Translations under genes and position numbers: made by a program | In this document: positions 7,167-12,551 of the stretch, piece after piece | Numbering within the stretch: the first letter of the stretch is position 1 | Layout of the letters: each line of letters opens with the position of its first letter | Source of the DNA: an uncultured Erythrobacteraceae bacterium | GTDB lineage: Bacteria > Pseudomonadota > Alphaproteobacteria > Sphingomonadales > Sphingomonadaceae | Reading direction: 5' to 3' | Length of the DNA: 13,418 nucleotides | Assembly (NCBI GenBank): GCA_950071875.1 | Contig: CATMNW010000033.1 | Location: 1 to 13,418 of the forward strand | The notes under the pieces: model-generated | Databases searched by the model: none | Told to the model about the DNA's origin: nothing | The model's input: only the letters and a program-made list of their open reading frames with translations

Positions 7167-8597
7167 ATGGTCGCCACCACGACTTCGACTGGCGAGGGCT
7201 GGTCCTCACGCACTGCATTTATCCTTGCTGCGGTGGGGGCCGCGGTGGGCCTGGGCAACATCTGGCGGTTCCCGACACTTGCGGGCGAAAGCGGGGGCGG
7301 GGCCTTCGTAATCTTCTATATCGCCTGCGTATTCCTGCTGGGCCTGCCCCTGGTGCTTTCCGAGATATTCATCGGCCGCGTGGGGCAGACCGATGCAGTT
7401 GGATCGATCCGGCGCGTTGCGGCTGAATCGAAAGCATCGCCCAACTGGGCAATATTCGGTGCGATCGGTGCGTTGGCAGCGTTCCTGATCGTCGCCTTCT
7501 ATTCGGTCGTTGCAGGTTGGGTGCTGTATTATGCTGGCGTGATGGGGGGCGACCTCATTTCCGCGATCATGGCAGGGGATCCGTTCCGTGGGGCTCTGGT
7601 TGGTGAAAGCCAGGAGCAGATCCAGCAGCGCCTCGGGGATATGTTTGCTAGCCCCGGTCTGCTCCTCACCATGCACTTCCTCTTCATGGGTTTGACGCTG
7701 TACATCGTCGCGCGGGGGGTAAGTTCCGGGATCGAGAAGGCTGCGACCTATCTGATGCCGATGTTCTTCGTCCTTCTCGTGGGCCTTGTGCTGTACGGCG
7801 CGATCGAGGGTGACATAGGTGATGCAGTGGCATTCCTGTTCACACCCGATTGGTCGAAGCTGACTCCGCAGGTGATGAACTCTGCGCTGGGCCAGGCCCT
7901 GTTCTCGCTCTCGCTCGGCGTCGCTGGCCTCATTACCTACGGCTCCTACATCAAGGAAGGCAGCGGCCTCGGGCCGACTGCCGCAGTGATCGCGGTCGCC
8001 GATACGACGGTTGCGCTTCTGGCCGGTCTGATGATCTTTCCGATCGTACTGGCGGTTGGCCTTGATCCTGCCGCCGGGCCGACTCTTGTTTTCCAGACGC
8101 TGCCTTTCGCATTCCAGACGATGCCCGGCGGGGCGCTGTTCGGCTTCCTGTTTTTCGTGCTTATCCTGGTCGCTGCAGTGACCAGTTCGATCTCGCTGCT
8201 CGAGGTCCCGACGGCCTATGGTATCGGTGAACGGGGCTGGAGCCGTCCGAAGTCCGCCCTGATCTTCGGTGGGGGAGCGTTCCTGATCGGGATTGCCTGT
8301 CTGCTTGGCTATAACGTCTGGGCCGATGTGCGCCCGCTTGGCTTCTGGTCATTGTTCGAGAATACGGACATTCTCGACACCGTCGATGGCTTTACCGGTA
8401 AGGTTATGCTGCCGGTCGGCGCTTTGCTGACGTCGATCTTCATCGGTTGGAAGGCCGATGCGAACCTGCTCCGCACCACCACGGGCCTCTCGCCCTGGGC
8501 GTTCAGCCTCTGGCGGTTCCTGATTGCCTGGCTCTGCCCGTTGGCGGTCGCCATCATTCTCGTGACCGGCCTGTTCCCGTCTATTCTCGGGGCATGA
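7167..8597 (+). CDS. Sodium-dependent transporter, neurotransmitter:sodium symporter (SNF) family
   Basis: 476-residue polytopic inner-membrane protein of the LeuT-like family, which couples sodium entry to uptake of amino acids or related small solutes. The hallmark first membrane helix is clear: AAVGLGNIWRFP (25-36), where Asn31 matches the sodium ligand Asn27 of LeuT. ESGGGAF (41-47) follows; LeuT has ENGGGAF, so Asn is replaced by Ser. A further conserved block is the ALFSLSLGVAGLITYGSYI region (around residue 250), the unwound helix 6 zone. About eleven or twelve hydrophobic segments cover the length, normal for bacterial members. AAGGGA ends 10 bases before the ATG. The substrate cannot be assigned. 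It is monocistronic, ending just before a strong hairpin. Confidence 0.93.
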   Translation: MVATTTSTGEGWSSRTAFILAAVGAAVGLGNIWRFPTLAGESGGGAFVIFYIACVFLLGLPLVLSEIFIGRVGQTDAVGSIRRVAAESKASPNWAIFGAIGALAAFLIVAFYSVVAGWVLYYAGVMGGDLISAIMAGDPFRGALVGESQEQIQQRLGDMFASPGLLLTMHFLFMGLTLYIVARGVSSGIEKAATYLMPMFFVLLVGLVLYGAIEGDIGDAVAFLFTPDWSKLTPQVMNSALGQALFSLSLGVAGLITYGSYIKEGSGLGPTAAVIAVADTTVALLAGLMIFPIVLAVGLDPAAGPTLVFQTLPFAFQTMPGGALFGFLFFVLILVAAVTSSISLLEVPTAYGIGERGWSRPKSALIFGGGAFLIGIACLLGYNVWADVRPLGFWSLFENTDILDTVDGFTGKVMLPVGALLTSIFIGWKADANLLRTTTGLSPWAFSLWRFLIAWLCPLAVAIILVTGLFPSILGA

Positions 8598-8603
8598 ATT
8601 AGA

Positions 8604-8631
8604 AAGGGCCGCCCGATTAGGGGCGGCCCTT
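8604..8631. terminator. Intrinsic-type terminator between converging SNF transporter and PNPOx genes
   Basis: A perfect 11-bp GC-rich stem (AAGGGCCGCCC pairing with GGGCGGCCCTT) closes a six-base loop GATTAG. It lies 6 bases after the transporter stop. On the + strand it is followed a few bases later by TTTTCTT (8637-8643), a moderate U-tract. The left flank is AT-rich, so it may also serve the leftward gene, which ends at 8660. Confidence 0.85.
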
Positions 8632-8659
8632 GCGACTTTTCTTATGTTTTTGGGTCGAT

Positions 8660-9145
8660 CTAGATATCGACCGATTCGACGTGTCGTTTTTCGGCTTCGT
8701 CATGGACGGTCATGCCCAATGCCATTTTCGCGGTGTTGAGAAGGCCGAGATCGCCCGACCAGATTTCTGCGTCGCCAAGGTCCATGCGCAGGAACAGGAT
8801 GTCGGGATCGTCCTTGCCGCCGTCATACCAGGCTTCGACAAAGTTGTTCCAGAACTGGTCGAAACGTTCCTTGCTGGTTTCTACCGCCAGAGTACCGTCG
8901 AAGCGGGCGAACATTTCGTGATCCTTGCCTGTGAAGCTGGCTTTCACCTTGCCAAGCTTGGCGAAGGATGAGTTCTTCTGGGTGAAGAACCAGATCGAGC
9001 TGTTAGCATCTTCATCCAGCTGGGCAGTCATCGGGACTGATGTCTCCGACTGACCATCGAGTTCGAGGAACAGGAAAGGCGAGTCGGCCAGTGCCAGCCA
9101 GAATTTTTTCTTGAGCGCTTCGGCATCGCCGTTGGAATATTTCAT
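8660..9145 (-). CDS. Pyridoxamine 5'-phosphate oxidase-fold general stress protein
   Basis: 161-residue cytosolic protein resembling the general-stress-protein-26/BLI-3-like branch of the split-barrel flavin-binding superfamily (Pfam group Pyrid_ox_like). Typical features are the N-terminal helix KKKFWLALADSPFLFL (12-27), SSIWFFTQKNSS (49-60), a central strand KVKASFTG (66-73), and the tail block DDPDILFLRMDLGDAEIW (112-129). Members bind FMN or related cofactors weakly and are often stress-induced; the reaction is unknown. A longer frame exists upstream, but AAAGG 8 bases before the ATG at 9145 and the family length fix this start. An EcfG-type promoter motif lies immediately upstream (9178-9202), which suits a general stress role. 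It diverges from imuA and converges on the SNF transporter. Confidence 0.88.
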   Translation of the reverse strand: MKYSNGDAEALKKKFWLALADSPFLFLELDGQSETSVPMTAQLDEDANSSIWFFTQKNSSFAKLGKVKASFTGKDHEMFARFDGTLAVETSKERFDQFWNNFVEAWYDGGKDDPDILFLRMDLGDAEIWSGDLGLLNTAKMALGMTVHDEAEKRHVESVDI

Positions 9146-9153
9146 GTTCGCTA

Positions 9154-9158
9154 CCTTT
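9154..9158 (-). promoter_or_regulatory. Ribosome binding site deciding the PNPOx-fold protein start
   Basis: On the minus strand AAAGG stands 8 bases before the ATG at 9145. It selects this start over the upstream in-frame codons that would extend the protein by up to 89 residues into the divergent promoter region and imuA. Confidence 0.75.
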
Positions 9159-9177
9159 CTGAATGCTTTGGTTTTTG

Positions 9178-9202
9178 AACGGCGATGAAGGTGCGCCGTT
9201 CC
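9178..9202 (-). promoter_or_regulatory. EcfG (general stress sigma factor) type promoter for the PNPOx-fold gene
   Basis: Reading the minus strand, GGAAC (9202-9198), 16 bases, then CGTT (9181-9178) is an exact match to the alphaproteobacterial EcfG consensus GGAAC-N16-CGTT. The expected transcript start is near 9170, leaving a leader of about 25 bases that includes the AAAGG ribosome binding site. The match and placement are read directly; activity is inferred. Confidence 0.7.
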
Positions 9203-9237
9203 TGCGCTGCGCCGGATCGAGGCTGTGGAGGGATGAA

Positions 9238-9266
9238 TTGCGAATCGATACGATATGGAACATAAA
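9238..9266 (+). promoter_or_regulatory. Candidate sigma70-type promoter of imuA
   Basis: TTGCGA (9238-9243) and CATAAA (9261-9266) are separated by 17 bases, each matching 4 of 6 consensus positions. The -10 hexamer lies within the LexA box at 9258-9272, the usual geometry for repression. The expected start near 9273 gives a leader of about 17 bases. Confidence 0.45.
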
Positions 9267-9272
9267 AGGAAC
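9258..9272 (+). promoter_or_regulatory. LexA box (SOS operator) of imuA-imuB
   Basis: GAAC at 9258-9261 and GAAC at 9269-9272 are separated by 7 bases (ATAAAAG). This is the reverse complement of the alphaproteobacterial LexA consensus GTTC-N7-GTTC, with all eight fixed bases matching. It lies 17 bases upstream of the imuA ATG. imuA-imuB operons are classic LexA targets in this class, which strongly supports the call. Confidence 0.88.
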
Positions 9273-9289
9273 AAACGAGTCGTTCCTCT

Positions 9290-10072
9290 ATGCCCAACCC
9301 TGATATCCATCCCCTGCCTTTTGCGGCTTTCGAAGACGTTGCAGCGCTGTCCGCGCGGCGCAGTGCCCGCTGGCGCCCGGGCCTGGCATCGCGACAGGGG
9401 CTGGCGTTGCATAACGAACTGTTTGCTTCGTCGTGTGATGGGGCAGGGGGTGCTGCGGCGTTGGCCCTGGCGCTGGACGACTGGCGCAACCTTCCAGTCG
9501 AAGATGTGGCTGAAACTCAGGACCGGCGCAGCATATTGTGGGTCCAGACGCGCGAGGCTGCGCGGCGTACCGGCCGCCCCTATCGTGCAGGCCTTCCCGC
9601 AGATATGCAGGCCCGGATCATCTACGTACTGGCTGAAAAGGCGGAAGATGCCCTTTTCGCGCTTGAAGAGGGGTTGCGATGCCGCGATCTCGCGTTTGTG
9701 GTCGGCGAAATCGCCGGCAATCCGAAAGCGCTCGACTTTACAGCTTCCCGCCGGTTGACCCTAACGGGCGAAAAACACGGCGTTCCCCTCTTTCTCGTAC
9801 GGATCGATGCCGAGCGTGACCTTTCCTCGGCGCGGATGCGGTGGGAGGTCGCCTCCGCGCCTTCTCCGGCGTCAGCTTGGAACCCGCAGGCTCCCGGGAT
9901 ACCGCGCTGGCAAACCGAACTTTTTCGCGCACGTTCGCATGCGCCGGGACACTGGATGCTGGCAGAAGAAAACGGGCAGCTTCTGGTTTCCGGCGAGCAG
10001 GAGGAAGTCGACGAGGCGTTAGCCAACTGGGCGGCGGGTTTGCGCTTCAGGCACCCGCCACGCCGCGCATGA
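9290..10072 (+). CDS. imuA: SOS mutagenesis protein ImuA (RecA-like, non-catalytic)
   Basis: 260-residue cytosolic protein of the alphaproteobacterial ImuA family, the small partner of ImuB in damage-induced translesion synthesis. Family blocks are LEEGLRCRDLAFVVGEI (125-141), SRRLTLTGEKHGVPLFLVR (153-171), SSARMRWEVASAPS (179-192) and PRWQTELFRAR (205-215). It resembles a degenerate RecA/SulA-type core; no Walker A GxxxxGK[ST] is present, so ATP hydrolysis is not expected. No clear Shine-Dalgarno stands before the ATG. The stop overlaps the imuB start as ATGA, so translation is coupled. Expression should be repressed by LexA through the box at 9258-9272. Confidence 0.9.
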   Translation: MPNPDIHPLPFAAFEDVAALSARRSARWRPGLASRQGLALHNELFASSCDGAGGAAALALALDDWRNLPVEDVAETQDRRSILWVQTREAARRTGRPYRAGLPADMQARIIYVLAEKAEDALFALEEGLRCRDLAFVVGEIAGNPKALDFTASRRLTLTGEKHGVPLFLVRIDAERDLSSARMRWEVASAPSPASAWNPQAPGIPRWQTELFRARSHAPGHWMLAEENGQLLVSGEQEEVDEALANWAAGLRFRHPPRRA

Positions 10073-11643
10073 AGGGCGGGCTCGCGGGGGTGCCGCAGTC
10101 CCGCCGTATCCTTTCGATCTGGCTTCCTGCGCTGGCAATGGATCACTGGCGTATGCTTGTGCGCGACCAGAACGACGCGCTGGATGCAGGGCCGCTGGTG
10201 CTGATTTGCGATACCGCGCATGGTCCACGCATCGAAGCGGTCAATCGCGCTGGCGCGGCTGTGGGCGCGCGCAAGGGCATGATGCTGGCCGATGCGCGTA
10301 CGCTGTGTCCCGAAATCGCCACTGCACCTAGCGACCCCGCCGGCGATCTCGCGTTTCTCGAACAGCTGGCTATCTGGGCGCAGCGCTGGGGCCCGTGGTC
10401 CGCACTCGATGCACCCGATGGATTGCTGGTCGATGTTACTTCGGTCCCACATCTGTTCGGGGGCGAGAAACGCCTGCTCGACGATGTTCACGCGGCATTT
10501 TCCAGGCGCAGCATTTCCCTGCGCGCAGCGATCGCCCCGACGGCAGGGTCTGCGTGGGCCCTGGCGCATTACGGGCCACCCGGGGCGATAGTGGACTGTC
10601 ACGATGACATCGAACGCGCGCTGGCCAGCCTTCCTGTAGCTGCGCTTCGTCTCGATCAGGACGTGCTCACCGTGCTGCGCCGTCTTGGCCTGAAACGGAT
10701 GGAGGAAATTTCCACCATCGGGCGCGATGCGATCCAGCGGCGTTTCCGCAACCGCAAGTCGCCAGCTGCCAATCCGCTTATCCGTCTGGACCAGCTTCTG
10801 GGCCGTGTGCCCGAGCCGTTGTTACCTGTGATCCCGCAGCAGATGCCGCTGGTCCAGCGTCGGCTGATGGAACCGATCCGCCACCGCCAATTGCTCGACC
10901 AGGTGGTCGCGGACCTTGCCAAGGACATGGCACGCGAACTCGAAGGGAAAGGGCAGGGGGCACGCAGGCTCGAACTCGGCCTGTGGCGCGTCGATGGAGA
11001 AGTGGTGGTTCGCCGTCTCGAAATGGCTGCTGCTACGCGCGATCCCGATCACATCGTGCGATTGTTCGCATCACGGCTCGACGATGTCGATGCGGGTTTC
11101 GGCATAGAAATGCTGCGTCTGCGCGTCAGTTGGGCCGAACCGCTCGCACTCGAACAGGGCAATATCGAAGCTTCGGCAGAGGCACATGGCACTTCGCTTG
11201 CTGCATGTATCGATCGCCTGACCGTCCGTCTCGGCGCAAAGGCTGTCAGCCGTCCGGTTCCTTACGCCAGTCATATTCCGGAGCGTGCCCAGCGCTGGCA
11301 GCCCCCGCTCGAGCCCGAAGCTGCTTCGCAAGGCCAGTTCGCTTTCCATGCGCGGCCCCTTAAGCTGCTCGACAATCCGGAAAAGATCGCCGTGCTTTAT
11401 GCAACGCCCGACGGCTATCCGCAGCGCTTCCGCTGGCGCGGGTCAGTGCACGAGGTTGCGCGGGTCGAAGGACCAGAGCGCATTGCACCCGAATGGTGGC
11501 GTGAACGCGGGGCTGCTCGCCTGCGCGACTATTATCGGATCGAGGATGGTGAAGGGCGGCGCTACTGGATCTACCGCCTTGGCATCATCGGAGACGGTCG
11601 TGGTGGTGCACCCGACTGGTACCTGCAAGGTCTGTGCGCCTGA
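10069..11643 (+). CDS. imuB: Y-family polymerase-like protein ImuB
   Basis: 524-residue DinB-related protein. It starts with the ImuB version of the Y-family first motif, ILSIWLPALAMDHW (14-27), where the catalytic Asp of active polymerases is missing. The second catalytic motif reads PDGLLVDVTSVPHLFGGE (116-133); Asp117 remains, but the neighbouring catalytic Glu is Gly118. It should therefore act as a clamp-binding hub rather than a polymerase, as shown for ImuB elsewhere. A helix-hairpin-helix-like part follows (about 195-225), then a little-finger-like region with LDQLLGRVPEPL (240-251). The ImuB-specific C-terminal domain has RPLKLLDNPE (429-438), PEWWRE (474-479), RDYYRIEDGEGRRYWIYR (486-503) and the end motif WYLQGL. 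The ATG at 10069 overlaps the imuA stop; longer in-frame starts lie inside imuA and are not credible. No dnaE2 follows. Confidence 0.93.
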   Translation: MKGGLAGVPQSRRILSIWLPALAMDHWRMLVRDQNDALDAGPLVLICDTAHGPRIEAVNRAGAAVGARKGMMLADARTLCPEIATAPSDPAGDLAFLEQLAIWAQRWGPWSALDAPDGLLVDVTSVPHLFGGEKRLLDDVHAAFSRRSISLRAAIAPTAGSAWALAHYGPPGAIVDCHDDIERALASLPVAALRLDQDVLTVLRRLGLKRMEEISTIGRDAIQRRFRNRKSPAANPLIRLDQLLGRVPEPLLPVIPQQMPLVQRRLMEPIRHRQLLDQVVADLAKDMARELEGKGQGARRLELGLWRVDGEVVVRRLEMAAATRDPDHIVRLFASRLDDVDAGFGIEMLRLRVSWAEPLALEQGNIEASAEAHGTSLAACIDRLTVRLGAKAVSRPVPYASHIPERAQRWQPPLEPEAASQGQFAFHARPLKLLDNPEKIAVLYATPDGYPQRFRWRGSVHEVARVEGPERIAPEWWRERGAARLRDYYRIEDGEGRRYWIYRLGIIGDGRGGAPDWYLQGLCA

Positions 11644-11683
11644 AAGACGAACCGCTCGCCAGAACGAATTCGCAGGATGAAAA

Positions 11684-11714
11684 AAGGTGGCGCTTCACAT
11701 GGAGGCGCCACCTT
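11684..11714 (-). terminator. Intrinsic terminator of the exported-protein gene, also separating it from imuB
   Basis: A 10-bp stem (AAGGTGGCGC pairing with GCGCCACCTT) has an 11-base loop. Read on the minus strand it is followed directly by a run of six T, a good rho-independent terminator for the leftward gene ending at 11729. On the + strand the tail CATCGG is poor, so imuB termination here would be weak. Confidence 0.87.
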
Positions 11715-11728
11715 CATCGGTTGACGGG

Positions 11729-12322
11729 CTAGCCGCCGCTATAAGGGATAGTCGACTTGTGGACCGTCATGCGCAATTCGCCTTGCCCATCGCGAATGTA
11801 GCCGATCGTATATTCCACCTTCACCACGTCACCGCCATTGGCAGGCGTGAAGAAGTAATTCCCCATCGCCACCGCCATGTGACAGACATTGTTGGTGATG
11901 CCGGCATTCTGCCAGCGAACATCGCTCCACGGAGTAATCGCGAAGCCCTTGTCCTCTGGATAGGAAGGGTTGCCGCCCACGAAATACGACAGGGCACCGT
12001 CGAATGAAGGTCGGAACTGTTCAATGGATGCGAGCGTCGGTTTGAACAGGACAAGGCTCTGGTCGTAAGCATAAAATTTGCTGATGTGATCGGCGGCTGC
12101 CTCGCGGTAATCGCCGCCTTCAGAATACACCTTCCCGATATTGACGATGCCTTGTCCCCACGCCTCTTGCGCGGCCACCACTTCCTGTTCGGTGATACAC
12201 TTGAGCTGGGCTTCGGTTGGCTGAAGGTTCTGGCCAAATCCGACCGGTTGGCTGGCAGTCTGCGCCATGACCGGGGTCGCTGCGACGCAGGAAAGGGCGG
12301 CAACAAATGCACGTATTTTCAT
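11729..12322 (-). CDS. Exported protein of unknown function, probably NTF2/SnoaL-like fold
   Basis: 197-residue protein with a clear Sec signal peptide: MKIR, a hydrophobic core FVAALSCVAATPV, and a likely signal-peptidase I site after VMA (residue 20, before Gln21). The mature protein has a helix TEQEVVAAQEAWGQGIVNIG (44-63), then HISKFYAYDQSLVLFKPT (79-96), a region with FDGALSYFVGG (107-117), and closing strands VVKVEYTIGYIRD (166-178) and MTVHKSTIP (185-193). This order of helices followed by curved-sheet strands suggests an NTF2/SnoaL-like small-molecule-binding fold, an inference from pattern only. Mature cysteines C42 and C147 could form a disulfide in the periplasm. GAGGA 8 bases before the ATG at 12322 decides the start over an in-frame ATG 18 codons upstream. 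I do not recognise a specific function. It diverges from the radical SAM gene. Confidence 0.8.
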   Translation of the reverse strand: MKIRAFVAALSCVAATPVMAQTASQPVGFGQNLQPTEAQLKCITEQEVVAAQEAWGQGIVNIGKVYSEGGDYREAAADHISKFYAYDQSLVLFKPTLASIEQFRPSFDGALSYFVGGNPSYPEDKGFAITPWSDVRWQNAGITNNVCHMAVAMGNYFFTPANGGDVVKVEYTIGYIRDGQGELRMTVHKSTIPYSGG

Positions 12323-12330
12323 CTCTGATC

Positions 12331-12335
12331 TCCTC
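12331..12335 (-). promoter_or_regulatory. Ribosome binding site deciding the exported-protein start
   Basis: Minus-strand GAGGA ends 8 bases before the ATG at 12322, which is followed at once by a proper signal peptide. The longer in-frame start at 12376 would place a charged segment in front of the signal peptide and lacks such a site. Confidence 0.8.
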
Positions 12336-12516
12336 GCCTCCTTACGAAAAGAACCGTGCGATCGAATTACAGCCATGGGAGGAGGAAGCCCCTGACATAT
12401 CGTTGCACGATACGTCCGACATCACGAATGCTGCTGAGCATCCGCCAGAGGGGCCCGGTACGCAGGATAATTACGCTGAAAACAAAGGCCGGTTCCCGAC
12501 TGTATGCCTTTTGATA

Positions 12517-12545
12517 TTGGCGAATCCCTTCATGGAACATATAAA
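12517..12545 (+). promoter_or_regulatory. Candidate sigma70-type promoter of the radical SAM gene
   Basis: TTGGCG (12517-12522) and TATAAA (12540-12545) are 17 bases apart, matching 4 and 5 of 6 consensus positions. The -10 lies inside the LexA box. A start 7 bases downstream would fall at about 12552, the A of the ATG, so the transcript may be leaderless. Confidence 0.5.
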
Positions 12546-12549
12546 GAAC
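12535..12549 (+). promoter_or_regulatory. LexA box (SOS operator) of the radical SAM gene
   Basis: GAAC at 12535-12538 and GAAC at 12546-12549 with a 7-base AT-only spacer form a second perfect GAAC-N7-GAAC direct repeat. Both boxes in this window share GGAACATA at the left side. It ends 2 bases before the ATG at 12552 and covers the predicted -10, so LexA binding should block transcription. Confidence 0.83.
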
Positions 12550-12551
12550 GC

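Larger units (their letters stand above)
12323..12551. promoter_or_regulatory. Divergent intergenic region between the exported protein and the radical SAM gene
   Basis: This 229-base stretch has no gene I can support; open frames across it lack ribosome binding sites and recognisable content. It holds the ribosome binding site of the leftward gene, an inverted repeat TATCGT-TGC-ACGATA at 12398-12412, and a LexA box with overlapping promoter at the right end. Confidence 0.6.

Noticed and set aside
9146..9412. N-terminal extension of the PNPOx-fold protein
   Set aside because: It would run through the EcfG motif, the LexA box and the start of imuA; AAAGG before the 9145 ATG and the family length argue against it.
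9841..10068. N-terminal extension of imuB in the same frame
   Set aside because: It lies entirely inside imuA in another frame; the ATGA overlap at 10069 and the ImuB family start motif fix the true start.
11649..11665. GAAC...GAAC direct repeat just after the imuB stop, resembling a third LexA box
   Set aside because: The spacer is 9 bases instead of 7, and it lies downstream of imuB facing no start codon.
12472..12496. Minus-strand GGAAC-N16-CGTA, similar to an EcfG promoter for the exported protein
   Set aside because: The last base of the invariant GTT is wrong, and the implied leader of roughly 140 bases is long; too weak to list as a promoter.
12504..12551. Upstream in-frame ATG for the radical SAM protein
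   Set aside because: It would place the LexA box and the -10 inside the coding sequence; family proteins start close to the LQKLEILADAAKYD block.
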